From an uncultured Bacilli bacterium (GTDB lineage: Bacteria > Bacillota_I > Bacilli_A > RFN20 > CAG-449), in contig CANQWG010000014.1 of NCBI GenBank assembly GCA_947627505.1, positions 1 to 32,690 of the forward strand: a DNA stretch of 32,690 bases, read 5' to 3'. Within the stretch, counting starts at the first letter, position 1. The number at the start of each line of letters is the position of its first letter. Position numbers and translations under genes: made by a program. The notes under the pieces are model-generated. The model ran no database searches and had not been told where the DNA came from. It saw nothing but the letters and a program-made list of their open reading frames with translations. Of this stretch, positions 16,800 through 25,273 are shown one piece after another.

Positions 16800-17252
16800 T
16801 TATTTTGCGAGTGCGTTACGTTCCATAACTAAAGTAGAGAGATTGAGAACGACGTCTTTTGCCGCATTTACGTCAACTTTAACTTTAGCTTTCTTACCAG
16901 CGAAAAATCTACCAATAAGTGGGATTCTTTGGAGAAGACTTGGTTTATTAGTAATGGCACTTAAACCAACGACTGAAACATCATCAAATACATCAGTGGC
17001 AAATGAAACTTCCAAACTACCTCTCTTAAAGAAGAAGAAATGTCTCTTAAATGCATAATTTACGCTGACATTTTGAATGTTGCAAAGGTAATAATCTTCA
17101 CGAGAACTATCCGTTTTACCTTCATAAAGTGAGATTACTCTTTTGTTTGTAACAACTAAAGTAAACTTTCCTCTAACGCGGAACCATCTTTTGTAAACAC
17201 CATAGTCCCAACTTTTGACAACTTTTTCATCTTGAAATAATTTAACGTCCAT
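16800..17252 (-). CDS. Small soluble PH-like domain protein
   Basis: A 150-residue protein with no signal peptide and no clear membrane helix. Its first 90 residues show alternating strands and the bPH-type phrase FTLVVTNKRVISLYEGK, matching the phrase in the protein encoded directly downstream; the two are probably distant paralogues working together. The C-terminal half contains a short hydrophobic/basic patch (IPLIGRFFAGKKAKVKV) that could touch the membrane, and a terminal helix. AAAGGAAAA precedes ATG. I do not recognise a more specific function. Confidence 0.6.
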   Translation of the reverse strand: MDVKLFQDEKVVKSWDYGVYKRWFRVRGKFTLVVTNKRVISLYEGKTDSSREDYYLCNIQNVSVNYAFKRHFFFFKRGSLEVSFATDVFDDVSVVGLSAITNKPSLLQRIPLIGRFFAGKKAKVKVDVNAAKDVVLNLSTLVMERNALAK

Positions 17253-17407
17253 ATTTTTTTCCTTTCTTTAAAATCGTATTAAATTACGTTTTTAATTTTT
17301 ATAAAGCGAGCTTATTGTCAATGTATAATCAATGTTATTTTCATTAATGAGCGAGAAAATCAGGTTTTTTTAGCTTTTTTCTTAAAAAGAATTAATATTT
17401 AATTAAC

Positions 17408-19450
17408 TTAGTTTACTGTTGCAGGCAACCAAACTTCCGTTGTTCCAATTTGGCTAAATTCCATTGTTACTGTAGTTATACCCATTGAAGCGGAAGGTCC
17501 ACTGACTTCACTTAAATCAATCTCTACATTAAATCTAGTAAGCCTTGATTGATTTAAATATAATTTGATGTCTAATTTGACTGTTCCTTGACTATCGGCT
17601 TCATTAATTTCAAATGAATTGGTGTAAGTGTATTGATTTTCACTAACAGTTTCAAGAACATCCATTGTTGTGATTAATTCTTTTAACATGTTTTGCATTT
17701 GAGAAAATATATCGAAGGCTTGATCTCGTGCCTCAATAAACTCAGCTTCTTCTGCAAAATAACGATAATAACCAGCAGGCTGTTTTTGATAATGATAATA
17801 AACATCATTTGATTGATACCAATAATCATCATTTGTCATCGATCCATAACTGACTGTATTTTGAAATCCTTCAAAACTTTGGAATTTAGTAGTGACGCTA
17901 GATACAATTCCTCCATTTGACTTTTTCGTTTTTTGACTTAATGTTGCATTTTGTAAATTAAGATTATAGATAGCTAAAAGAATCGGTTCTGTCGGAACTA
18001 CTTCAGGGATAGTGACTTCCGTTGTTCCAAATTCACCAATATGCGCAACAACTTTTGAAAAAGTATCATCTTCGACAAAACCATTTAAGTTATGGACATT
18101 ATTACCTTCAAAATCAACTGAAACTAAGGTGTCACCATCTAATGTTATTGAATAATTTAATTCACCATATTCAGTATACGCAGTTGTTTTATAAACACCT
18201 TCATCAAGCGTAAATTGATTAAGATCTAAGTCCCTAAGAGAAAGTAAAAAATCAAGTCCTTGATTTAGATAAGAAGTTGCAGCATTAGAAAATTCTTTAT
18301 TATCAATAGAACTTTTTTCCCATTTGTTGTTTCCGTTTACACCTTTAAGATAACGATTATATGCTTCGTTTTCTTTAGCAAAGACACAACTAGCGGTGGT
18401 TTCTTCTGGGAAAGTAATGGTATCTGAAGCAAAATGTTCTTCATCTTGAAAATATCTAGTAATTTCATTTACTTTGGCATCATTTTTAAATAATTCAAGA
18501 GAATAAGTTAAATTGTTGATGTTTTCAATATTTTTAAGTGCTTTTGCAATCGGTTCATCGTTAGGATTTATGCATTGATTTGAATCAGGTAAATTTACTT
18601 CTGAGGTTCCAAAATCGTTGAATGTAAATTCAGTGACTAAAGAGCCAGCACCAACAATGGTAAAGGTTGTTTTAAAACCTATTTCAAGTAATCTTTCATT
18701 GTTATCGGTTTTGATAGTAAATGGCACCAATCGAATATCATCGGCATCAAATTGCATCTCATCTTCGATGACATAGGTATAAATATTACCATCTTTTGTA
18801 AAGCCATCGATTAATTCATAATCAAGTTTAAATTGAGTTATAAGACCATTTAAACCTTCAAATAAGCCAGGAACAAGATTTTCATAATAAAATGCATAGG
18901 TATCGGCATCTATCGTTTCAAGATAGAACGTCCCTTCTTCAAGTTCTCTTTCCCAATAATGGTTAAAAATATCCGCGTCATCAACTGCTTTATGCTCAAA
19001 ATATTCGCCGCCATTCCCATAAAAAAGATCACTTGAAGCGATAATATTTTGACTTACCCTACTTTCACCTTCATTCCCTTGAGCGTCATATTGAGTTTCT
19101 TTGGTGGTTTGGGTGAAATTAACCTCAGTAAGCGGGGTCATTAAAGCTTCCCATTGTTGTTGAGTTACACCTTTATTACCAGTTTCTGTTCCTATTGAAG
19201 TTTGAGAATCTGATTGAGATGAAGCCTCAGACGTTTCACCAGTTCCACTATTAGAGACACTTACTGATGAAATTGAAGAATCGCTCGCTGATAAAACTGA
19301 ATTTGAATCTGTATTTTCAAGCAAATTTGATGAAGATTCAAAGGCAGATCCTTTATCTTGACTATCCATTGAGTTCAAGTTTGAGCCATCGCTGCATGAT
19401 GCTAAGCAACTTATTAACATCATCGCCATTAAGAGTTTTGCTTTTTTCAT
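17408..19450 (-). CDS. Lipoprotein with three tandem copies of one beta-rich domain
   Basis: A 680-residue lipoprotein. The lipobox LASC has Cys19, and a Ser-rich linker runs to about residue 95. The rest is three repeats of about 185 residues (about 100-288, 300-483 and 490-677), each starting with a short helix and N[FL]T strand and closing with the same signature: FGTSEVNLP, FGTTEVTIP and IGTTEVWLP. The strand pattern is like LolA/LppX lipoprotein-carrier folds, but this is a visual impression. AAGGAGG precedes ATG. It lies after the terminator of the MBL gene and so is probably its own unit. Function unknown. Confidence 0.75.
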   Translation of the reverse strand: MKKAKLLMAMMLISCLASCSDGSNLNSMDSQDKGSAFESSSNLLENTDSNSVLSASDSSISSVSVSNSGTGETSEASSQSDSQTSIGTETGNKGVTQQQWEALMTPLTEVNFTQTTKETQYDAQGNEGESRVSQNIIASSDLFYGNGGEYFEHKAVDDADIFNHYWERELEEGTFYLETIDADTYAFYYENLVPGLFEGLNGLITQFKLDYELIDGFTKDGNIYTYVIEDEMQFDADDIRLVPFTIKTDNNERLLEIGFKTTFTIVGAGSLVTEFTFNDFGTSEVNLPDSNQCINPNDEPIAKALKNIENINNLTYSLELFKNDAKVNEITRYFQDEEHFASDTITFPEETTASCVFAKENEAYNRYLKGVNGNNKWEKSSIDNKEFSNAATSYLNQGLDFLLSLRDLDLNQFTLDEGVYKTTAYTEYGELNYSITLDGDTLVSVDFEGNNVHNLNGFVEDDTFSKVVAHIGEFGTTEVTIPEVVPTEPILLAIYNLNLQNATLSQKTKKSNGGIVSSVTTKFQSFEGFQNTVSYGSMTNDDYWYQSNDVYYHYQKQPAGYYRYFAEEAEFIEARDQAFDIFSQMQNMLKELITTMDVLETVSENQYTYTNSFEINEADSQGTVKLDIKLYLNQSRLTRFNVEIDLSEVSGPSASMGITTVTMEFSQIGTTEVWLPATVN

Positions 19451-19521
19451 GTTTCCTCCTTAAATATTTATTGCTCACTTAATATGAAAATAAGCTCAAT
19501 GTTAATTTTATTCCTTGAAGC

Positions 19522-19558
19522 GTTAAAAAAGCGTTTATATAGTTCGCTTTTTTTTAAC
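19522..19558. repeat. Long AT-rich hairpin upstream of the three-repeat lipoprotein
   Basis: GTTAAAAAAGCG (19522-19533) faces CGCTTTTTTTTAAC (19545-19558) around an 11-base loop containing TATATA. It could be a terminator remnant, an operator or a leader structure. Confidence 0.4.
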
Positions 19559-19648
19559 ATTAATAAAATTTTTATGATGATATACGAGAAAATGTTTAAC
19601 AAATAAAATAGTTGATAAGTTTTTTATTGTCATTCTTTATTTTTCATC

Positions 19649-19698
19649 AAAAAAAGCAGCCGTTGAATCGATTGCCTTTGATTCAAAACATGCTGCTT
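19649..19698 (-). terminator. Terminator of the MBL gene (end of the transporter-nuclease cluster)
   Basis: Two-part stem: AAGCAGC (19654-19660) with GCTGCTT (19692-19698), and TTGAATC (19663-19669) with GATTCAA (19680-19686). On the minus strand it runs into seven Ts, about 60 bases past the MBL stop. Confidence 0.75.
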
Positions 19699-19759
19699 AA
19701 TAAATTATAATTTTTAAATAATATTTCGTTAAGGTTACTTTATTTTTATCAAACTTATA

Positions 19760-21379
19760 CTACCTGTACTCTTTAGCCCAAGCCGTATCTTTGAATTCTA
19801 AATTTTGCTCACCCGTAATCGCCTTACCTCCCATATAATATGGCGAACTAACACCTAATCCTTCAACTTCTAAACTGCCACTACCTTTGGATGTTACATG
19901 AACCGTTCCCATTGTAAAGTTGCAATATACCTTAGCATTCACATCGTAAAAGCGGCCTAAAGCTCCGGCATTTGGATGCCATTGGTTATTGGCATTTGAT
20001 TGTTCATTGCCACGACTCTCTAATGCAGTAGAAACAACGACAACTTCTGGTCTAATGGTTCTTAATAAATTACTGCTATTACCCTTATAAGAAGCATGGT
20101 GAGACGCTTTCATCAAATCAACATTTTTCAATTGTCCGGAAGAAACCATATTATTTTCTCCTCCAGAATCAAGATCACCGCTGAAATAATACGAGTGATT
20201 TTTAAACGTCATAATAAAGGTTACCGAAGCTTCATTGTCATCACCATCTCCGATATCTTTACCCGGCTCAATATATTGATACGTATTGAGGATAGTAATA
20301 TAGAAATCATCCGCAATCCAAATAACACCATTATTATTTTTCAAAGCATCAGTTACCGCATAATAAGAAGTCGCTTTTTCTTTCATCATGTCTCTTACTA
20401 CTGAAGAAGTATAGTAACTAGCTCGATCATAGCCATAGTCAAGGGCATAACCGATTTGATTGATGTTGCTTAAAACGCTTGCCATTCCTCCAATATGGTC
20501 TCCATGTGCATGAGTGGCTACCACCATTTCTAACGTAGAATCTAAAGCGTGTTCTTTAACAAATTGCGAAACATAATACCCATCACTATTTTGTCCGGCA
20601 TCGATCAGCATATCAAATTCACCGGCTTGGATATAAATTGCATCTCCATATTGTTCGTGCATTTCTATAAAATAGATGTTTACTTCATCCAAAGGGGCTT
20701 TTCCATTATATAAAGGATTTTGTTTTGAGCCTAATTCTCCACTTCTCACTTCTTTTTTATAAGCAATCAAATCATAGCTTTTAGATGCAAATTCTTCATC
20801 ATCTAATCTAAGTGAAATATTTAAAGTTATATTAGTATCTTGCTGTGGAGCGACAAAAATACCTTCGCTTGATAAAATATCGGGACGTGAAGAAGAATAA
20901 ACGTATGTTAATCTTCCTGTTTTAGGAGCACGACTTATAAATTTGACACTATTGCCAATGTAATGCATCTTGGAATAAATGCCATCGATGTAAGCTAAAG
21001 AATATTCTCTTAATTCTTGATCTAGTTTTTCTTTATCTGGCTTATCGTCTTCAATAAAAGGAAAATCTTTCAGTTTTCCTTCGCCGATGTTCATTTGAAA
21101 GGTATAAGTTTTTGTAGCCTTGGTAATTGAAGGGAAGCATTTTTTCAAAATACCGCTACAATCAACATCAAGTGAAATCAAACTACCATCATCATCAAAA
21201 TAAAATTGATAAGAAACTTCGTCACCTTCCGATAAAAAAGTATTATAATCTATCAAATATCCAAGATCATAATATAGATGTTGCACCAACATTTTATTGT
21301 TAATGATACCGATAGTTCCATAATCGATTTCGCGACTTATCGCATCATTAAAAATACCTTCAAGGCCCGTAAAAACCAT
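19760..21379 (-). CDS. Extracellular metallo-beta-lactamase-fold hydrolase (ComEC-type MBL), probably 3' part of a frameshifted lipoprotein gene
   Basis: The 539 listed residues comprise a beta-rich N part, an Ig-like domain (about 125-210) and an MBL-fold domain (about 233-510). The MBL metal ligands are visible: HAHGDH (H290, H292, D294, H295), GD at 401-402 and the SHHAS motif at 426-430. The layout is closest to the MBL domain found at the end of ComEC/Rec2 DNA-uptake proteins, proposed to act on DNA, but without any ComEC channel. The first ATG has no ribosome site and no signal peptide, and its frame stays open about 25 codons further upstream, into the preceding lipoprotein fragment. 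Restoring one base near 21416-21418 gives a single 691-residue lipoprotein. Confidence 0.8.
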   Translation of the reverse strand: MVFTGLEGIFNDAISREIDYGTIGIINNKMLVQHLYYDLGYLIDYNTFLSEGDEVSYQFYFDDDGSLISLDVDCSGILKKCFPSITKATKTYTFQMNIGEGKLKDFPFIEDDKPDKEKLDQELREYSLAYIDGIYSKMHYIGNSVKFISRAPKTGRLTYVYSSSRPDILSSEGIFVAPQQDTNITLNISLRLDDEEFASKSYDLIAYKKEVRSGELGSKQNPLYNGKAPLDEVNIYFIEMHEQYGDAIYIQAGEFDMLIDAGQNSDGYYVSQFVKEHALDSTLEMVVATHAHGDHIGGMASVLSNINQIGYALDYGYDRASYYTSSVVRDMMKEKATSYYAVTDALKNNNGVIWIADDFYITILNTYQYIEPGKDIGDGDDNEASVTFIMTFKNHSYYFSGDLDSGGENNMVSSGQLKNVDLMKASHHASYKGNSSNLLRTIRPEVVVVSTALESRGNEQSNANNQWHPNAGALGRFYDVNAKVYCNFTMGTVHVTSKGSGSLEVEGLGVSSPYYMGGKAITGEQNLEFKDTAWAKEYR

Positions 21380-21399
21380 CGTGTTATCGATATCATTGA

Positions 21400-21834
21400 T
21401 TAAATCATTGTGCGCTTTGTACCTTGAAATACGGCATAGTTTTGACCATTTACATACATTTCAACATAATTGCAATTTGGCTTTGTAAAATACGCTTTAA
21501 GATTTTGTATTTCAGCATACGCTTGAAAAATAGTTCCATTTTGATAATAACCTTTTTTCTGATTGACGATTGGTGTTTCGTTTTCGCCGTTATCGTCAAC
21601 AATAAGAGTTTCATTAATAGTTAAATTTAAAGCACTATTAACATCTTTTAAAGACTCTTTCGCTGTAGCGGTAAGTTTATTGTCGACGATAGAATTAGAT
21701 GAATTGTTGCTTCCATTTGAATCGACGATAGAGTTATCGCTTGCATTTGAGTTAGAACTATTTTGATTATTTATTGTGCAACTACTAAGTAATGTACTTG
21801 TAAAAAGCAATAATAATGCGATATTTTTTTTCAT
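21400..21834 (-). CDS. N-terminal lipoprotein fragment, probably joined to the MBL gene before a frameshift
   Basis: A 144-residue frame with a clear lipoprotein signal (LSSC, Cys19), an Asn/Ser-rich linker and the start of a beta domain (ALNLTINETLIVDD, then YVEMYVNGQNYAVFQG). It stops abruptly after KRTMI. The next frame over (-1) continues with KAHNDLINDIDNTM straight into the MBL protein, which has no start signal of its own. The gap between the two frames is closed by one extra A in the CAAAG run (TTT on the plus strand at 21416-21418). No canonical slippery heptamer is there, so an inactivating mutation or a sequencing/assembly error is likelier than programmed shifting. AAGGAAG precedes ATG. 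Confidence 0.7.
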   Translation of the reverse strand: MKKNIALLLLFTSTLLSSCTINNQNSSNSNASDNSIVDSNGSNNSSNSIVDNKLTATAKESLKDVNSALNLTINETLIVDDNGENETPIVNQKKGYYQNGTIFQAYAEIQNLKAYFTKPNCNYVEMYVNGQNYAVFQGTKRTMI

Positions 21835-21860
21835 GCTATCTTCCTTTTTCTTTTTTTTAT

Positions 21861-21890
21861 AAAAGAGGTAGGTGGAATCCTACCTCTTTT
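21861..21890. terminator. Perfect hairpin inside the nuclease-MBL cluster
   Basis: AAAAGAGGTAGG (21861-21872) and CCTACCTCTTTT (21879-21890) pair perfectly around six bases, between the OB-fold lipoprotein and the next gene. On the minus strand only four Ts lie at the stem end before ATAAAA, so termination may be partial. No good promoter is seen in the 74-base gap, so the downstream gene probably depends on read-through. Confidence 0.7.
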
Positions 21891-21908
21891 TAAAACTTTT
21901 TAATCTAA

Positions 21909-23684
21909 TTAAGCTTCAAAGACGTAAATGATATTACCTCTCCAATAGTCACCGCTTTTGGAATTCATATAAAAAGCAACAGTGATTTGAGTTCCGATAT
22001 ATTGATCTAACCAAGCATTTTCAGGACATCCAATGTCTCCCGCACTACTATAGATATTAATATAACTAGTAGAGCCATCTGCAGTGCTAGCGAAACAATA
22101 CTGAGTAAAAGTAGTTACCTTCTTAACTACATATCCTTCTAATTTATAGATTTCACCTGCGCTGACACTACTTGAAGTCTCCACATCAGCAATCGTCATA
22201 TCTTTAATTAAATTAGCATCTACCGGTGCTGGAATATCTTGATTTGAATCAAGTTTAGTTAAATCAGTACCATCTGATAATTGTAAACCACCGCTATAAG
22301 TTGCAAGTTTCGCGGTAAATTTAACTTTATCACCACGTTCAACTTGAGTTGCCAACTTATATCCATAAACATAAATCGTATCTGTTTCATCGGTCAAATA
22401 GAATCCGTTAGGAGAAGATTCACCACTACTATTTTTACCACCGACAAAAGCAGAAACTACACCTTCAACATTATATAAAGTACCTATTTCGCCTTCTTTA
22501 ACTTCAGCGATTGTATTTGTTTCAGTTGGTTTAATAGGAGCCTCTTCAAGAACATCAAAGACATAAATGATGTTACCTCTCCAGTTTCCGGTACCGCTGC
22601 TGGCTCTTGAGTTCATATAATAAGCAACTGAAAGTTTTGCACCTACATATTCATCTAACCAAGCATTTTCTGGACATCCAAATCCACTTGCAGAACTATA
22701 AATGTTAATATATTTAGAACCATCTGCATTATTGGCAAAACGATAATTCGTATACGCGCCATCACTTCCGGTACCTTCATATTTAGTCAACCAACCTTCT
22801 AACTTATAAACTTCGCCAATAGTAATGTCGTCTGGAGTATCTAAAACGTCAGCGACCGTTTTTCCTTCGATTACATAATTGCTTGGATCTGGTACTTCAG
22901 CTTCTTGACGAACTACTTCTTCTAATTTAGTAACTCCACTAGCAAATATTAATTGTTTACCACCGCTATATTCACCAAGCGAAGCAGTTAATACGATTTC
23001 GTTTCCGATTTCTACAGTATTTGCAATAGAATAAGCGTACACATAAATTGTTCCGGTCTCATCGCTAAGATAAAAACCATTTGCGGAATAAGCGTCGCTA
23101 AACTCACCACCTACAAAAGCGGAAACCACACCTTTGACAGTATATGCTGTTCCGATTTCTCCTTCTTTAACTTCAGCAATTGAAGTTAAATCATATTTGT
23201 CATCATCAAAAGCTTCTTTTTTAAGAACTGTGACATGAAAAGTACGATCATTTGAAACCGTGCCTTTAGAAGCGGTCGCGGTTAAAGTAACCGTCACATC
23301 TTCTTCATCAGCTTCAGGTCTAGTGACAGTAGCAAGTTGACCATCGATTGAAATCACATCGTTGTTGCTTGATTGCCAAGCAATTCTAACACCACCTGGC
23401 GCGCTAACAGTTAATTCGAAGCTATCTGTAACCGTTTCATCTACACTTAAAAGATTCAAAGCTGCATTGACCAATTCTTCCGATTGATCAGTAACACTTG
23501 AATTTTGTTCACTTCCACTATTTGTAGAAGTGTTAGCAGAAGTTTCAGCTGAATTACTAGCAGAAGTTTCAACTGAATTACTAGGACTACTGGAAGAAGG
23601 ATTATTCTCACCATTACAAGAAGCGAGAACTCCAGTAGCTGTCATTGACATTAAGATTGAAAAAATTAATGTTTTCTTTTTCAT
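21909..23684 (-). CDS. Lipoprotein with Ig-like domain and four OB-fold-like domains
   Basis: A 591-residue lipoprotein (lipobox LASC, Cys23; Ser/Asn/Thr linker to about 65). Residues about 66-155 form a bacterial Ig-like domain (WQSSNNDVISIDGQ...VTRPEADEEDVTVTLTAT). Two long repeats follow, 167-379 and 390-591, each made of two OB-fold-like halves: IAEVKEGEIGTAYTVKGVVS with GFYLSDETGTIYVYAY, then ADV...GEVYKLEGWL with INIYSSASGFGCPENAWLDE and NWRGNIIYVF. OB folds of this secreted type often bind nucleic acid or oligosaccharide. It lies 15 bases after the SNase lipoprotein gene, and AAGGAGAA precedes ATG. A nucleic-acid-capturing surface protein is my inference; sugar binding is the alternative. 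Confidence 0.8.
   Translation of the reverse strand: MKKKTLIFSILMSMTATGVLASCNGENNPSSSSPSNSVETSASNSAETSANTSTNSGSEQNSSVTDQSEELVNAALNLLSVDETVTDSFELTVSAPGGVRIAWQSSNNDVISIDGQLATVTRPEADEEDVTVTLTATASKGTVSNDRTFHVTVLKKEAFDDDKYDLTSIAEVKEGEIGTAYTVKGVVSAFVGGEFSDAYSANGFYLSDETGTIYVYAYSIANTVEIGNEIVLTASLGEYSGGKQLIFASGVTKLEEVVRQEAEVPDPSNYVIEGKTVADVLDTPDDITIGEVYKLEGWLTKYEGTGSDGAYTNYRFANNADGSKYINIYSSASGFGCPENAWLDEYVGAKLSVAYYMNSRASSGTGNWRGNIIYVFDVLEEAPIKPTETNTIAEVKEGEIGTLYNVEGVVSAFVGGKNSSGESSPNGFYLTDETDTIYVYGYKLATQVERGDKVKFTAKLATYSGGLQLSDGTDLTKLDSNQDIPAPVDANLIKDMTIADVETSSSVSAGEIYKLEGYVVKKVTTFTQYCFASTADGSTSYINIYSSAGDIGCPENAWLDQYIGTQITVAFYMNSKSGDYWRGNIIYVFEA
21912..23186 (-). repeat. Intragenic tandem duplication encoding the OB-fold pairs
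   Basis: Copy 1 spans about 22548-23186 and copy 2 about 21912-22517. The two are still visibly alike in DNA, for instance around the CCAAGCATTTT of each ENAWLD segment and the TTACCTCTCCA of each WRGN segment. This points to a fairly recent internal duplication. Confidence 0.6.
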
Positions 23685-23699
23685 ACAATTCTCCTTTTT

Positions 23700-25271
23700 T
23701 TATTTTACAATGACGAAATCTGTACCGAATTTTCCGTCATTATCAACAGGTCTATTACCAACAATAATTTGATATGATGGTAAATTATCGGGATCTTGAA
23801 CATCTTCCATAAAGAAAGTGCTCATAATTCCCTTGACAATAAATTTTGCGCCACTATCGACAAGATCTTTTTGAATCTCCTCTTTAGTATAGCTCGGGTT
23901 TAAAGTACCGTTAATTCGTACTTCCATTTCGTTGTATTCACTATTTAAATCGGTAACAACTTGATTGGAGGTAAGTGAGAAAGATTTATCTTTGCTCAAA
24001 TTACCAGTTTTTTGTCCCGTAAGTTCCATAGTTACTAACTTACCCATATATTGATCGAGATAGGCTCTAGTTAAATTCGTATTTTCTAAAGCAATCGGTT
24101 CAGGAAGAGCAATCATTTTTGTAGGATCGGTAACCTTAACAAAGGTATCTCGCTTCCAAACAACGTCAGATAATTGCTTTTGCCCACCATAAGTAGCAAG
24201 TCGTCCTCGAATTGAAATTGTATCACCAACCGAGAACATATTATTGATAGATTTTCCTTCAATGCCCATGTAGACATACAAAGGATAACCCTCCGCATCT
24301 TGAAAATAGAAGTTATTTCCAATAAATGCTGTGATAACACCGGTTAAACTGAGAAACTTTGCTTTGGATTCCCATTCATCGAAATTATCGTAAGCTTCTT
24401 TAATGGTCGCTTCTTGAGGAGTATCGCTATAATCGTAATCAGGATCTATTTCAGCGCCTATTTTTCTAGCACCTAAACGTTGCATTCTGACACTAGCTTC
24501 AAAAAGAACTTCTGATAACGATAACGTTCCGTAATTTGATTTATATCTTTCATAAAGAAGTGGTTCTGTCGCTTGATCAGCATTATAAACAAACTGTTCG
24601 CTTTGTAAATTAGCGGTGTAAGTGGAATAGCATTCTTCAATGACATCCAATTGTAATGAACGATATTGTGAATAATCAGAAGGATCTCCATCTTTCGGGC
24701 AATACCAAATCATGCCTAACCATCTAGTTCCATTACTATCAAGACGAACTCCAGATTTATAAGTATCGTTAACTGTCGGATATAAAGTTTTATCGCTAAC
24801 GTCGATACTAGTCGCATCGACTATTATTCCTTCGGCATTGTAAAGTTTATCTTTGACATATGCTGAAGCTTTTTTACCCCACGGAGCAATTGAAGAAGTC
24901 GATTCTGGGGTATCAATTGCCAAAAAACGAACTGTTAAATAAGAATACTCATTTCCTAGCGGATTTGTATAACCATCTTTTTCTCCGTCGAGATGGAACA
25001 CCGCAGTATCTCCGTCGGTAACTGATTTAAGTTTTAATTTGGCAATACGATTAGCCATGAATTTGTTGTTACCGAGAGATAAATTCATATCTGCAAAAGA
25101 AATCCGATTGCTATAATAATGATCAATTTCAGTTGGGATATGATCTAATGTTTCTACAAACGTTGATGACTCTTGAGATTCGCTAGTTTGAGGATTATTA
25201 GCGCTATTACAAGCTGTGATAAAGCCAAGAGAAGTTGCAACGGTTACAATAAATAATCCGATTTTCTTCAT
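23700..25271 (-). CDS. Surface nuclease lipoprotein: SNase (thermonuclease) domain plus OB folds
   Basis: A 523-residue lipoprotein (lipobox ITAC, Cys21). Residues about 78-275 are a staphylococcal-nuclease-like domain with the catalytic set present: VTDGDT (D88), R115 in VRFLAIDTPE with D120, T121 and E123, WGKKAS, and R183 in the GTRWLGMIWY phrase that matches the second catalytic arginine. These align with D21, R35, D40, T41, E43 and R87 of the family, so calcium-dependent cutting of DNA or RNA is predicted. Two OB-fold-like domains follow (about 302-378 and 405-500). The ATG is two bases after the stop of the solute-binding gene, whose last codons hold its ribosome site (GGAGAA), so expression is tied to the ABC transporter. 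Confidence 0.88.
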   Translation of the reverse strand: MKKIGLFIVTVATSLGFITACNSANNPQTSESQESSTFVETLDHIPTEIDHYYSNRISFADMNLSLGNNKFMANRIAKLKLKSVTDGDTAVFHLDGEKDGYTNPLGNEYSYLTVRFLAIDTPESTSSIAPWGKKASAYVKDKLYNAEGIIVDATSIDVSDKTLYPTVNDTYKSGVRLDSNGTRWLGMIWYCPKDGDPSDYSQYRSLQLDVIEECYSTYTANLQSEQFVYNADQATEPLLYERYKSNYGTLSLSEVLFEASVRMQRLGARKIGAEIDPDYDYSDTPQEATIKEAYDNFDEWESKAKFLSLTGVITAFIGNNFYFQDAEGYPLYVYMGIEGKSINNMFSVGDTISIRGRLATYGGQKQLSDVVWKRDTFVKVTDPTKMIALPEPIALENTNLTRAYLDQYMGKLVTMELTGQKTGNLSKDKSFSLTSNQVVTDLNSEYNEMEVRINGTLNPSYTKEEIQKDLVDSGAKFIVKGIMSTFFMEDVQDPDNLPSYQIIVGNRPVDNDGKFGTDFVIVK

Positions 25272-25273
25272 AT

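Larger units (their letters stand above)
19451..19759. other. Intergenic region between the three-repeat lipoprotein and MBL genes
   Basis: This 309-base gap holds a long hairpin near the lipoprotein gene (19522-19558) and the terminator of the MBL gene (19649-19698). The lipoprotein promoter should lie here, but I find no pair of good -35 and -10 boxes. No coding frame is credible. Confidence 0.45.

Noticed and set aside
21400-21458. Programmed -1 ribosomal frameshift joining the lipoprotein and MBL frames
   Set aside because: No X XXY YYZ slippery heptamer is found in the overlap, so a simple indel is the better explanation.
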